Program-made: the position numbers and the translations under genes | Shown: positions 36,975 through 47,967 of the stretch, one piece after another | Position numbering within the stretch: the stretch's first letter is position 1 | How the letters are laid out: the number at the start of each line of letters is the position of its first letter | NCBI GenBank assembly: GCA_036924855.1 | Contig: JBAGRP010000001.1 | Location: forward strand, 6,560,001-6,624,000 | DNA from: Nitrobacteraceae bacterium AZCC 2146 | Lineage (GTDB): Bacteria > Pseudomonadota > Alphaproteobacteria > Rhizobiales > Xanthobacteraceae | DNA length: 64,000 nucleotides | Reading direction: 5' to 3' | Notes under the pieces: model-generated | The model's database searches: none | What the model was told of the DNA's origin: nothing | Seen by the model: the letters and a program-made list of their open reading frames with translations, nothing else

Positions 36975-38645
36975 ATGCTGGCCCGTCTTTCGATCCGTGA
37001 CATTGTCCTGATCGAACGGCTCGATATCGAGTTTGCCCGCGGTCTCGCGGTGCTGACCGGCGAGACCGGTGCAGGAAAATCCATTCTTCTCGATGCTTTC
37101 GCGCTGGCGCTCGGCGGCCGCGGTGACGCTGGTCTGGTCCGCCACGGCGTCGAGCAGGGCCAGGTCACCGCCGTATTCGATCTCGCCAGGGGCCATCCCG
37201 CGCTGGTGATTCTCGCCGCCAACGGCTTTGAGGATACCGGCGAGATGATTCTGCGCCGCGTGCAGCTCGCCGACGGCCGCACCCGCGCCTTCATCAACGA
37301 CACCGCCATCAGCGTGCAGACCCTGAAGTCGGTCGGCGCGGCGCTGGTGGAAATCCACGGCCAGCACGACGAGCGCGCTTTGGTCGATGCCGCCACCCAC
37401 CGCCGGCTGCTCGATGCCTTTGCCGGGCTGGAGAAGGACGTCACCGCGCTTGAGAGCCTCTGGGAGGCCCGCAAGGCCGCCTATGCGGTGCTGGAGGCGC
37501 ATCGCGCCAATATGGAACGCGCCGCCCGCGACGCCGATTACCTGCGCCACGCCGCCGACGAGCTGAAGAAGCTCAACCCGAAGGACGGCGAGGAGACCAC
37601 CCTGGCGGAACGCCGTACCGGCATGATGCAGGGCGAGAAGATCGCCGGCGATCTGCGCGAGGCGCAGGACGCTGTAAGTGGCCATCATTCGCCGATCTCG
37701 ACGCTGGCCGCCGCGGTGCGCCGGCTGGAGCGCCGCGCCGGCTCTTCGCCCGCTCTGGTCGAGCCCGCGGTGAAGGCGATCGACATTGCCATCAACGCGC
37801 TGGAAGAAGCCGACCAGCATCTCACCGCCGCTTTGATCGCCGCCGACTTCGATCCCGCGGAACTGGAGCGCATCGAGGAGCGGCTGTTCGCTTTGCGCGC
37901 CGCCGCGCGAAAGTACTCCACGCCGGTGGATAGCCTCGCGGCGCTGGCGGCGCAGTATGTCGCCGACGTCGCCACCATCGACGCCGGCGCTGGCCAGTTG
38001 CAGGGCTTGGAGAATGCCGCCGCGGACGCCGACAAGCGCTACAGCGCTGCCGCGTCAAAACTGTCGCTGTCGCGCATCAAGTCGGCGGAAAAGCTCAACA
38101 AGGCGGTCAGCGCCGAACTGGCGCCGCTCAAGCTTGAGCGCGCGAAATTCATGACCCAGGTGGAGTCCGATCCGAAGAATCCGGGTCCGCAGGGTTTTGA
38201 TCGCGTCGAATTCTGGGTGCAGACCAATCCCGGTACCCGCGCCGGCCCGATGATGAAGGTCGCCTCCGGCGGCGAGCTGTCGCGCTTCCTGCTGGCGCTG
38301 AAGGTGGTGCTGTCGGATCGGGGCTCGGCGCCGACTCTCGTGTTCGACGAAATCGACACCGGCGTCGGCGGTGCCGTGGCCGACGCCATTGGCGCGCGGC
38401 TGGCGCGCCTGGCCGGCAAGGTCCAGGTGATGGCGGTGACCCACGCCCCGCAGGTCGCAGCTAGAGCCGACCAGCATCTGCTGATCTCCAAGGATGCGCT
38501 GGACAAGGGCAAGCGCGTCGCCACCCGCGTCAACGCGCTGGCCGCCGATCCCCGCCGCGAGGAAATCGCGCGGATGCTGGCGGGGGCGGAGATCACCGCC
38601 GAGGCGCGGGCTGCAGCGGACCGCCTGCTGCGCGGGGCTGCGTAG
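36975..38645 (+). CDS. recN: DNA repair protein RecN
   Basis: RecN is an SMC-like ATPase in double-strand break repair. The 556-residue protein has Walker A GETGAGKSILL near 30, the FINDT stretch near 105, coiled-coil arms from about 150 to 355, the signature region VASGGELSRFLLALK near 428, Walker B TLVFDEIDTGVGG near 450 and the D-loop/switch His in VMAVTHAPQVAA near 487. Start ATG 36975 gives MLARLSIRDIVLIE. It is followed by a repeat-rich region with a GIY-YIG pseudogene. Confidence 0.97.
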   Translation: MLARLSIRDIVLIERLDIEFARGLAVLTGETGAGKSILLDAFALALGGRGDAGLVRHGVEQGQVTAVFDLARGHPALVILAANGFEDTGEMILRRVQLADGRTRAFINDTAISVQTLKSVGAALVEIHGQHDERALVDAATHRRLLDAFAGLEKDVTALESLWEARKAAYAVLEAHRANMERAARDADYLRHAADELKKLNPKDGEETTLAERRTGMMQGEKIAGDLREAQDAVSGHHSPISTLAAAVRRLERRAGSSPALVEPAVKAIDIAINALEEADQHLTAALIAADFDPAELERIEERLFALRAAARKYSTPVDSLAALAAQYVADVATIDAGAGQLQGLENAAADADKRYSAAASKLSLSRIKSAEKLNKAVSAELAPLKLERAKFMTQVESDPKNPGPQGFDRVEFWVQTNPGTRAGPMMKVASGGELSRFLLALKVVLSDRGSAPTLVFDEIDTGVGGAVADAIGARLARLAGKVQVMAVTHAPQVAARADQHLLISKDALDKGKRVATRVNALAADPRREEIARMLAGAEITAEARAAADRLLRGAA

Positions 38646-38693
38646 TTTAGACTCGTCGTTCCGGGGTCGCGCGTGCGTCGTTGGCCGCACACT

Positions 38694-38755
38694 CGTCATT
38701 CCGGGGCGTCCGCGCATCCTTGCGCGGGCGAACCCGGAATCCCGTCGTGTTCTGC
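38694..38755 (+). repeat. Left copy of 62-bp inverted repeat flanking GIY-YIG pseudogene
   Basis: The sequence begins CGTCATTCCGGGGCGTCC and ends GTCGTGTTCTGC, with an internal ATTCCGGG/CCCGGAAT palindrome. Its reverse complement matches 39068-39130 with about five substitutions and one single-base indel. A partial related copy (TCGTTCCGGGGTCGCGCG) lies just upstream near 38655. Confidence 0.88.
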
Positions 38756-38781
38756 ACCACCTCGTCGAGCCATCGCCCGTC

Positions 38782-39064
38782 ATGTCCTATGACGTTTACA
38801 TGTTGGCCACGAAAAAGGACGGTCTGCTGTACATAGGCATCACCAACGATCTCATTCGGCGCGTCTACGAGCACAAAACAAAAGCCACCAAGGGTTTTAC
38901 GTCACGTTACAATGTCTCTGCTGGTCTGGTTTGAGGTCTATGATGATCCGTTGACCGCGATCAGTCGGGAAAAAGAATTGAAGAAATGGCGGCGCGCCTG
39001 GAAGGTCACGTTGATCGAGACGAACAATCCCGAGTGGCAAGATCTGTACGATTCGATCGTGTAG
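38782..39064 (+). pseudogene. GIY-YIG endonuclease-domain protein, frameshifted
   Basis: ATG 38782 opens MSYDVYMLATKKDGLLYIGI, a GIY-YIG (UPF0213/YhbQ-like) domain, continuing TNDLIRRVYEHKTKATKGFT. After SRYN near 38910 the family sequence shifts to the next frame, while the first frame stops at 38934. The second frame continues LLVWFEVYDDPLTAISREKE, then WRRAWKVTLIETNNPEW, to TAG 39064. Together they give a full-length domain of about 93 residues, so a small indel near 38915 has broken it. It is enclosed by two inverted copies of a 62-bp repeat. Confidence 0.85.
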
Positions 39065-39067
39065 AGA

Positions 39068-41336
<2,269 letters not shown>

Positions 41337-41342
41337 GGAATT

Positions 41343-41378
41343 CGTAGCCTGGATGGAGCGCCGCGCAATCCGGGATTT
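41343..41378. repeat. CGTAGCC-GGATGGAGCG-type intergenic repeat
   Basis: CGTAGCCTGGATGGAGCG followed by CCGCGCAATCCGGGATTT is an imperfect palindrome directly after ligA. The wording resembles a repeat I associate with Bradyrhizobium and relatives; no second copy is obvious in this window, so the family call is from recollection and remains tentative. Confidence 0.55.
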
Positions 41379-41395
41379 CACACGACCCTCTCATC

Positions 41396-41460
41396 TGTCA
41401 TTCCGGGACGCGCTCTTGCGCGGGCCCGGAATCCATAACCACGGGCGCGCATGCGTCGCA
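41396..41460. repeat. TCATTCCGGG palindrome after ligA (third copy of family)
   Basis: ATTCCGGG at 41400-41407 and CCCGGAAT at 41425-41432 form a palindrome around GCGC-rich sequence, and the region continues CCATAACCACGGGCGCGC. It shares TCATTCCGGG, a TTGCGCGGGC stretch and CCCGGAATCC with the repeats that flank the GIY-YIG pseudogene at 38694 and 39068, so it is a shorter solo copy of that family. Confidence 0.75.
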
Positions 41461-41529
41461 GGAATATAGCTGTTTGCGCTGTTTGAAATTTGAATTCGGA
41501 GATACGGCCACGCCGATCTCATGTCCCCG

Positions 41530-42813
41530 CTACAACAACCCCGTCTCTTCTTCTTCCGCCTTTTCGATCAGCGCTTCGGTCGCCAGCGTGCCGCCGCGCG
41601 GTACCAGGAAGATCATCGCCGCGGCGCAGCCCGTCGACAGCACCACGAGGGCGATGTTGAGCGGGACAGGCGTCGTAAAATGGCCGCCGAGCCAGGCGCC
41701 GAATTGCGAGCACAGCGAGCCGAACCCCATCTGCAGAAAGCCCATCATGCCCGACGCCGAGCCGGCGGCTTCCGGGCGAACGCTGAGCGCGCCGGCCGCC
41801 GAATTCGACATCACGAAGGCGTTGCCGAACATCACCAGCATATGGGTGACGAACAGCCAGGCCGGGATCTGGTTGAAGCCGGTGACGCCCCAGATCACGT
41901 TCAGCATGGCGCCGCCGAATTGCAGCGCGAGGCCGAACCAGATCAGCTGCTCCAGCGAGCGCCGCGGCGCGAAGCGCACGCAGCAGAGATTGCCGACCAG
42001 ATACGCAAACCCCGAGGTGGCGAACCAGGCGCCGTATTCGGCGCTGCTGCGGCCCATCTGCATCACCACCACGTAAGGTGCACCGCCGGCGAAGGTGAAG
42101 ATGATCGACGACGCCAGCACCTGGCACAGCATGTAGCCGAGGAAGGCGCGGCTCCTGGACAGGGTTTTGACGTCGGACAGGAAACCGCTGCCGGTCACGT
42201 CCTCGCTGATGCGGCGGGTTTCCGGCAGCAGAAAGGCGATGCCGATGGTGATGATCAGCGAGGAGGCCGTGACGACATAGAAGATCGAGCGCCATCCAAG
42301 GCCGGTCTCCAGCAATCCGCCGGCGAGCGGGCTCAGCATCTGCGCGATCATCATGACAGCGATGACCAGGCTGATCATCGCGCCGACGCGTTCGCGCGGA
42401 TAGAGATCGCGGATGATGGCGCGGCTCATCACCATGCCGGTGGCGCCGCCGAGCGCCTGGAAGAACCGCGCCGCGATCAGCTGCGGCAGCGTGTCGGCGA
42501 AGATGCTGCCGACGCCGGCGAGTACCATCATGCAGAGGCCGGCCAGCAGCACCGGCCGGCGGCCGAACCGGTCCGACAGCGGCCCCATGATCAGCTGCGA
42601 GAACGCCAGCCCGACCATGTAGAGCGACACCGTCATCTGCGCGATCGAGATGTCGCGGCCGAAAGTCCTGGCGAGTTCGGGCAGCGCCGGCACCAGCATG
42701 TAGAGCGAGATCGGCGCCACGCCGGTCATCGCCACCAGCAACAGCAGCAGCATCACCCGCGATTTCGAATGGTCGATGGTTTTGACGGTGGGCGCGGGTG
42801 GACTGTAATTCAC
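41530..42813 (-). CDS. Bcr/CflA-family MFS drug exporter
   Basis: The 427-residue protein has 12 predicted helices and Bcr/CflA features: MTGVAPISLYMLVPALPELA in helix 1, motif A GPLSDRFGRRPVLL near 78, and motif C-like QMLSPLAGGLLETGLGWRSIF. I chose GTG 42813 (VNYSPPAP), 23 bp after the upstream aminopeptidase gene's stop; the longer in-frame start at 42879 would overlap that gene. Members export bicyclomycin, chloramphenicol or sulfonamides; the substrate here is unknown. It appears to be the second gene of a unit with the aminopeptidase. Confidence 0.88.
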   Translation of the reverse strand: MNYSPPAPTVKTIDHSKSRVMLLLLLVAMTGVAPISLYMLVPALPELARTFGRDISIAQMTVSLYMVGLAFSQLIMGPLSDRFGRRPVLLAGLCMMVLAGVGSIFADTLPQLIAARFFQALGGATGMVMSRAIIRDLYPRERVGAMISLVIAVMMIAQMLSPLAGGLLETGLGWRSIFYVVTASSLIITIGIAFLLPETRRISEDVTGSGFLSDVKTLSRSRAFLGYMLCQVLASSIIFTFAGGAPYVVVMQMGRSSAEYGAWFATSGFAYLVGNLCCVRFAPRRSLEQLIWFGLALQFGGAMLNVIWGVTGFNQIPAWLFVTHMLVMFGNAFVMSNSAAGALSVRPEAAGSASGMMGFLQMGFGSLCSQFGAWLGGHFTTPVPLNIALVVLSTGCAAAMIFLVPRGGTLATEALIEKAEEEETGLL

Positions 42814-42836
42814 GTGGCGAAAGTTCTTTCTTGTTA

Positions 42837-44672
42837 TTATTGCGGCTGAACCAGCGGCTCCGTCGCGGCCTCGAGCCACGTTCGCGTCGCTTCATCGAGC
42901 AGCGGCGCGACCTCGCGCCGGACGCGGGCGTGGTAGTCGTTGATCCAGTTGATCTCGCGCTTGCTGATGCGGCCGACATTGATCAGCCGGCGATCGATCG
43001 GCGCCAGCGTCAGCGTCTCAAAGGCGTTCATCGGCTGCTCGGCGCCTTCGATCTCGGCGGCAACGACGAGTTCGAGGTTCTCGATCCGGATGCCGAAGCC
43101 ATCGGTCTTGTAGTAGCCGGGCTCGTTGGACAGGATCATGCCGCGCTTCAGCGGCGTGGTGCCGAGTTTGGAAATCCGCGCCGGGCCTTCATGCACCGAC
43201 AGATAGCTGCCGACGCCATGGCCGGTGCCATGCGCGAAATCGAGTCCGGCATGCCAGAGAAATTGCCGCGCCAGCGAATCCAGTTGCGCGCCCGATGTGC
43301 CGTCGGGAAACGCCGCCCGCGCAATCGCGATATGGCCGCGCAGCACGCGGGTAAAGCGGTCGCGCATCTCCTCGGTCGGCTCGCCAATGGCAATGGTGCG
43401 GGTGACGTCGGTGGTGCCGTCTTCATATTGCGCGCCGGAATCGATCAGCAGCAGATCGCCGAGCGCGATGCGACGGTTGGTCTTGCGGGTGACGCGGTAA
43501 TGCACGATGGCGCCGTTCGGCCCGGTGCCGGCGATAGTCGGGAACGACACATCCTTCAGCGCGCCGGTGTCGCGGCGGAATGTTTCCAGCGCCTCGACGG
43601 TGTCGATCTCGGTGAGGCCACCTTTCGGCGCCTCATGATCGATCCAGGCGAGGAAACGCGCCAGCGCTGCGGCATCGCGGCGATGCGCGGTCCGGGTGCC
43701 CTTGATCTCGACAGGATTCTTCATCGCCTTCAGCAACGCGACCGGATCATTGCCGCGCACCGGCCTGCCGCCGGACGAACTGATCAAGCGGCTCAGCGCG
43801 TCAGCCGCGGTGGCGTTGTCGAGCGCGATCGACGCGCCGACCTTGGCGAGTTCGCTCAGCGCGGCAGTCAGCGCCTCCGGCTCCTTCACATCCGCACTGG
43901 CTTCGAGATGAGCTCGTGTGCTGTTGGATAGTTTGCGGTGATCGATGAAGATCGAGGGCCGGCCATCCTTCGGCACCAGCGCATAGGACAGCGGCAGCGG
44001 CGTGTGCGAGACATCGGCGCCGCGGATGTTGAAGGTCCACGCCACCGCGTGGGAATCCGACAGCACCAGCGCATCGACGCCGAGCTTTGCGATCTCGGCG
44101 CGGATCCGGCCGAGCTTGTCGGCTTCCGGCTCGCCGGCGAATTCCAGGCTGTGAACGGAGACCGCGCCAAGCGGCGGCGCTGGTCGCTCGGTCCACACCG
44201 AATCCAGGGGATTGCTGTCGACCGCGACTAGTTCCGCGGCCGCCTTGGCGCAGGCCGATGCCAGCCGTTCGGCTGCCGCGGAAGTGTGCAGCCATGGGTC
44301 AAATCCCAGGCGATCGCCGGCCTTGAGATGCTCGGAGAGCCAGCTTTCCGGCGGCGGCTCAACCAGGGGTTCGACGCCCCACGCCTTCACGTCAACTTGT
44401 TTGGCTGCCTGCAGCGTGTAGCGGCCATCAACGAATACCGCAGCCTCGTGCGTCAGCACGATCGCCATGCCGGCCGATCCGGTGAAGCCGGTGAGCCAGG
44501 CGAGGCGTTCGTCGGAAGGCGGGACATATTCGTTTTGCTGCTGATCGGCGCGGGGAATCACGAATCCGGTCAGCTTGCGGCGCAGCAATTCCTCGCGAAA
44601 CGCGGCCAGTCGCGCGGTTAGCGCCACGCCGCTTTCGGGTTCTTCGAATGTCTGAAAATGGGCTTCGAACAT
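42837..44672 (-). CDS. Xaa-Pro aminopeptidase P family (M24B) metalloprotease
   Basis: The 611-residue protein is of the three-domain aminopeptidase P type (about 600 residues), not the short E. coli PepP form. Two creatinase-like N-terminal domains (FVIPRADQQQNEYVPPSDER near 38; WTFNIRGADVSHTPL near 213) precede the M24 domain. The metal ligands are visible: Asp in LLIDSGAQY, Asp in TTDVTRT, His in GTGHGVG, Glu in LSNEPGYY and Glu in RIENLEL. It cleaves the N-terminal residue before proline and is probably cytosolic, as no signal peptide is seen. An MFS gene lies immediately downstream on the same strand. Confidence 0.93.
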   Translation of the reverse strand: MFEAHFQTFEEPESGVALTARLAAFREELLRRKLTGFVIPRADQQQNEYVPPSDERLAWLTGFTGSAGMAIVLTHEAAVFVDGRYTLQAAKQVDVKAWGVEPLVEPPPESWLSEHLKAGDRLGFDPWLHTSAAAERLASACAKAAAELVAVDSNPLDSVWTERPAPPLGAVSVHSLEFAGEPEADKLGRIRAEIAKLGVDALVLSDSHAVAWTFNIRGADVSHTPLPLSYALVPKDGRPSIFIDHRKLSNSTRAHLEASADVKEPEALTAALSELAKVGASIALDNATAADALSRLISSSGGRPVRGNDPVALLKAMKNPVEIKGTRTAHRRDAAALARFLAWIDHEAPKGGLTEIDTVEALETFRRDTGALKDVSFPTIAGTGPNGAIVHYRVTRKTNRRIALGDLLLIDSGAQYEDGTTDVTRTIAIGEPTEEMRDRFTRVLRGHIAIARAAFPDGTSGAQLDSLARQFLWHAGLDFAHGTGHGVGSYLSVHEGPARISKLGTTPLKRGMILSNEPGYYKTDGFGIRIENLELVVAAEIEGAEQPMNAFETLTLAPIDRRLINVGRISKREINWINDYHARVRREVAPLLDEATRTWLEAATEPLVQPQ

Positions 44673-44732
44673 GGCTCAGCATCCTAGGTTCGCGCTGCCG
44701 CGGCTGCAATCGAGGGGCAGGGTTGCGTAAAT

Positions 44733-44749
44733 TTGGCACAAGTTATGCT
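44733..44749 (+). promoter_or_regulatory. Candidate sigma-54 promoter
   Basis: TTGGCACAAGTTATGCT has GG at 44735-44736 and GC at 44747-44748 separated by exactly 10 bp, with TGGCAC matching the -24 element fully and ATGCT one base off the -12 consensus TTGCW. It lies about 112 bp upstream of the 65-residue gene at 44861 and points toward it. No enhancer-binding-protein site or regulator gene is evident nearby. Confidence 0.5.
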
Positions 44750-44860
44750 TGAAACGTTGTGTGTGCGTTCAACCGGATGGAACGATTTCGCCGCAGCTTT
44801 CGTGGCTGAGGCGATCCCGGACATCCCGAGTGTTTCAACTCAACGAAGAGGGGATACACC

Positions 44861-45058
44861 ATGCCTGCTTTTACGTTCGAGAAGATCTCCCCGCCGCCCC
44901 GTCGCGGCCCCATCCCGCCCATCGAGCAGAAACAACGCGGCGTCATTGTCCAGGTGCTCGGCCGTTTCGTCGAAGCGCGCGTGCAGCGCGCCGAACGCGT
45001 CGAACAGGCCAGCCTGGTTCGCCACGACAAGGCCCCTGACAAATCCCCTCCGGAATAA
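44861..45058 (+). CDS. Small hypothetical protein (65 aa)
   Basis: ATG 44861 is preceded by GAGGGG with 7-bp spacing. The product is hydrophilic, with Pro-rich PPPRRGPIPP near residues 11-20, a central helix likely to be amphipathic (GVIVQVLGRFVEARVQRAERVEQ) and a charged tail. I do not recognise a domain; I believe similar short proteins occur in bradyrhizobia but cannot verify it. It is divergent from the aminopeptidase gene and convergent with prmA, and the only plausible promoter I see is the sigma-54-like site at 44733. Confidence 0.65.
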   Translation: MPAFTFEKISPPPRRGPIPPIEQKQRGVIVQVLGRFVEARVQRAERVEQASLVRHDKAPDKSPPE

Positions 45059-45066
45059 ACGACCGC

Positions 45067-45963
45067 TCAGCCGGCGCGCTGCATCAGCAGGCTGCTCCAG
45101 CCTTCGATCTGCTGATGCCGCAGCAGCACCAGTCCGCGTGCGCGATAGGCGACGATCACGCTCATGGCCTGATGCGGCAGCAGACCCGACAGAATGATCA
45201 TGGCTGACGGCGCGAGATGCGCTGCCATCTCCGTTGCCATCTGCCGCAGCGGATTGGCGAGGATGTTGGCCAGCACCAGATCGAACGGCGCCCGTTCGCC
45301 AAAATGCGGCGAGGCAAAGCCGGTGGCGCAGATCGACTCCACGAGATTGCCGACGCCATTGAGCCAGGCATTGTCGCGCGCCACCAGGGCGGCCATCGGA
45401 TCGATATCGGTGGCCAGCACGCGGCGCTTGGTCGCCTTCGCCGCGGCAATCGCCAGCACGCCGGTGCCGGAGCCCAGATCGAGTATCCGGCGTGGCGCCT
45501 TCGCGCGCAGCACATAGTCCAGCAGCAGCAGGCAGCCGCGCGTGGTGCCGTGATGGCCTGTGCCGAATGCCAGCGCCGCCTCGATCTCGATGCCCAGCTT
45601 GTTCGGCGGCACCTTGAGACGATCATGCTGGCCATGGACGATGAAGCGCCCGGCGAACACCGGCGCCAGCCCTTCGAGGCTTTCGGCGACCCAGTCCTTG
45701 GCCTCGACGGTATCGAACACGATGCTTTTGACCGCCGCATCGTCGGCGGCGAGGCCGACCAGATCGCGGACCGAATCCTGATCCGGAGGATCGGCGAAAT
45801 GCAGCGTGACGTCCCAGCGGCCGTCGGGGCGCTCGAACGCGGCAATCGCGGCCTGGCCCTCGAAGAAGCTCTCGTTGAGCAGATCGACAACGCGGCGCGC
45901 GCTGCGTTCGTCGCCGATCGCAAAGGTGGCGCGGGTGGTGCTGGGCGTCAGGATGGCGGTCAT
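45067..45963 (-). CDS. prmA: Ribosomal protein L11 methyltransferase PrmA
   Basis: PrmA methylates amino groups of ribosomal protein L11. The 298-residue protein has an N-terminal substrate-recognition domain (about 1-100) and a class I SAM methyltransferase core: IEAALAFGTGHHGTTRGCL near 128, LDLGSGTGVLAIAAAK near 160 (SAM glycine loop), ATDIDPMAAL near 183, and DLVLANILANPLRQM near 223, whose NILA resembles the catalytic NPxx-like loop. It is convergent with the 65-residue gene, the stops 8 bp apart. Confidence 0.93.
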   Translation of the reverse strand: MTAILTPSTTRATFAIGDERSARRVVDLLNESFFEGQAAIAAFERPDGRWDVTLHFADPPDQDSVRDLVGLAADDAAVKSIVFDTVEAKDWVAESLEGLAPVFAGRFIVHGQHDRLKVPPNKLGIEIEAALAFGTGHHGTTRGCLLLLDYVLRAKAPRRILDLGSGTGVLAIAAAKATKRRVLATDIDPMAALVARDNAWLNGVGNLVESICATGFASPHFGERAPFDLVLANILANPLRQMATEMAAHLAPSAMIILSGLLPHQAMSVIVAYRARGLVLLRHQQIEGWSSLLMQRAG

Positions 45964-46027
45964 CGCAGGTCCGGAAAGCGTTCGTTAGGGGATGATGTTC
46001 ACAGCTTGTGGCGGCTTCGTTCAGGGC

Positions 46028-46172
46028 TTGTCCACCGGATTACACCGGGCTTATGCCACGTTTTCGCACCGGGCCATGCAGTGAATTTGCACCGGTCATG
46101 CACAGGTTCTGCACCGCCTTATCCGGCGATTGTCCACAACCTGTCCACAGGCTTCTCAACACGTGGTCCACA
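46028..46172. other. Cluster of DnaA-box-like TTGTCCACA sequences
   Basis: Four near-matches to the DnaA box TTATCCACA lie on the plus strand within 145 bp: TTGTCCACC at 46028, TTGTCCACA at 46130, CTGTCCACA at 46141 and TGGTCCACA at 46164. Related TGCACCGG and TTACACCGG repeats lie between them. The region separates prmA from the flavoprotein gene, both on the minus strand. No dnaA, hemE, parAB or AT-rich unwinding stretch is present, so this is not the origin; it may be a DnaA-binding locus or just a local repeat. Confidence 0.4.
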
Positions 46173-46174
46173 GT

Positions 46175-47776
46175 CTAGCCGAACAGCGCGCGGTGGTCGC
46201 GCAGGATGGTGCGGGCCGCATTGTGGCCCGGCGCGCCGGTCACGCCGCCGCCGGGATGCGCGCCGGAGCCGCAATGATACAGGCCCTTCAGCGGCCCGCG
46301 ATAATCGGCGTGGCCCAGCATCGGCCGTGCCGAGAACAACTGGTTCAGCGACAGCGCGCCATGAAAAATGTCGCCGCCGAGCAGGCCGAAATCGCGTTCC
46401 AGATCGAGCGGCGTGAGAATCTGACGGCCGATCACGCTTGCAGCAAAACCCGGTGCGTACTTGTCCACCGTCGCGATCATCAGGTCGGCGACCCCTTGGC
46501 GGTGGTCGTCCCACGACGCGCCGTTCGGCAGTTGCGGCGCGACATGCTGGCAGAACAGGCTGGCGACGTGCTGGCCGGGCGGACTGAGGGAATCGTCGAG
46601 CGTCGAGGGGATCAGCACCTCGACCACCGGCTCGCGGCTCCAGCCGTATTGCTTCGCATCCAGCCAGGCGCGATCCATGTAGTGCAGGCTCGGCGCGATG
46701 ATGATGCCGGCACTGAGATGATCGCCGGTGCCGGGCAATGCGGTGAACGAGGGCAGCGCGTTCAGCGCTACATTCATGCGAAACGTGCCGGAGCCGTTGC
46801 GCCACTTGTTGATGCGATCGAGGAACGGCTTTGGCAATGCATCCGCCGGTATCAGCCGCGTGTAGAGCAATTTCGGATTGACGTTGGACGCGACATACTT
46901 CGCGCGAATGCTCTGGCCGTTGTCGAGGATGACGCCGACCACGCGGTCGCGTTCGACGATCACTTCGCGGACGCCATTGTCGGTCTCGATCTCGACGCCA
47001 TGGCTGCGCGCCGCAGCCGCCATCGCCTGGGTGATTGCGCCCATGCCGCCGATGGCGTGGCCCCAGACGCCTTTCTTGCCGTTCACCTCACCGAAGGCGT
47101 GGTGCAGCATCACGTAAGCCGAGCCGGCCGCATAAGGGCTGGCGTAATTGCCGACGATGGCGTCGAAGCCGAACAGCGCCTTGATCAGATCGCTCTCGAA
47201 CACGTCGTCCAGCATTTCGCCGGCCGAGCAGGTGAACAGGTCGAGCAGCGTGCGCTGCTGCTCCAGCGTCAGGCCGTTGAGGATCTTCGCGGTGCCGAGT
47301 GCGTTGATGGCTTCGCTGATGGCGTTGATGCCGAAACCCTCGACGAGGTTTGGCGGCGAGCGCAGCACGAATTGCCGGAGCACGTCGGCGATGACTTCGA
47401 GTTCGCTGTTGAAGGCATCGATCCGGCCGGCGTCGCGGGTGCTGAGTTTTGCAAGGGATTGATGGGTACGGCCTTCGCCGGTGAGCAGATAGCTGCCATC
47501 CGGCGCGGGGATGAAATTCTGCGCCTTGCGTTCGACGATCTGCAGGCCGTGCTCGTGCAGCTTGAGGTCGGCGACGATCTGCGGATTGAGCAGGCTGACC
47601 GTGTAGGCCGCGACCGAATTGCGAAAGCCGGGATGGAATTCTTCGGTGACGGCGGCGCCGCCGACCACCTTGCGGCGTTCGACCACCTTCACGCGCAGCC
47701 CGCTCATGGCCAGATAGGCTGCGCAGGTGAGGCCGTTGTGGCCGGCGCCGATGATCAAAACGTCAGTGTCTGACAT
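46175..47776 (-). CDS. PYROXD2-like FAD-dependent oxidoreductase (phytoene desaturase superfamily)
   Basis: The 533-residue protein has an N-terminal Rossmann FAD motif VLIIGAGHNGLTCAAYLA near residue 6, continuing to VVERRKVVGGAA, a middle substrate domain (GGMGAITQAMAAAARSHGVEI near 240) and the C-terminal FAD-binding motif GLYHCGSGAHPGGGVTGAPG near 500. This arrangement matches PYROXD2-type amine oxidase/CrtI relatives. No carotenoid biosynthesis genes are nearby, so a carotenoid role is unlikely; the substrate is unknown. Start ATG 47776 (MSDTDVLII) is preferred to the codon at 47836. Confidence 0.9.
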   Translation of the reverse strand: MSDTDVLIIGAGHNGLTCAAYLAMSGLRVKVVERRKVVGGAAVTEEFHPGFRNSVAAYTVSLLNPQIVADLKLHEHGLQIVERKAQNFIPAPDGSYLLTGEGRTHQSLAKLSTRDAGRIDAFNSELEVIADVLRQFVLRSPPNLVEGFGINAISEAINALGTAKILNGLTLEQQRTLLDLFTCSAGEMLDDVFESDLIKALFGFDAIVGNYASPYAAGSAYVMLHHAFGEVNGKKGVWGHAIGGMGAITQAMAAAARSHGVEIETDNGVREVIVERDRVVGVILDNGQSIRAKYVASNVNPKLLYTRLIPADALPKPFLDRINKWRNGSGTFRMNVALNALPSFTALPGTGDHLSAGIIIAPSLHYMDRAWLDAKQYGWSREPVVEVLIPSTLDDSLSPPGQHVASLFCQHVAPQLPNGASWDDHRQGVADLMIATVDKYAPGFAASVIGRQILTPLDLERDFGLLGGDIFHGALSLNQLFSARPMLGHADYRGPLKGLYHCGSGAHPGGGVTGAPGHNAARTILRDHRALFG

Positions 47777-47967
47777 GAGGGCTTCAACAACCTTTGATAA
47801 GGCGCTCTTTATCGAAGACGCCGGGGCCCGGCACAAGGCCGCGCATCACGATTTCGGTTCCGTGCGCTGCCCGCATTGCCGGAAACGGTATCGTATGCTC
47901 CATTCCGGCACCCGGCGATCCGCCGGATTCTCAGTCTCGCGCCCGCCGAATCCAAGCCGGAGTTTTC

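Noticed and set aside
46028..46172. Chromosomal replication origin
   Set aside because: DnaA-box-like repeats are present, but there is no AT-rich unwinding element and no dnaA, hemE, parAB or repABC nearby.
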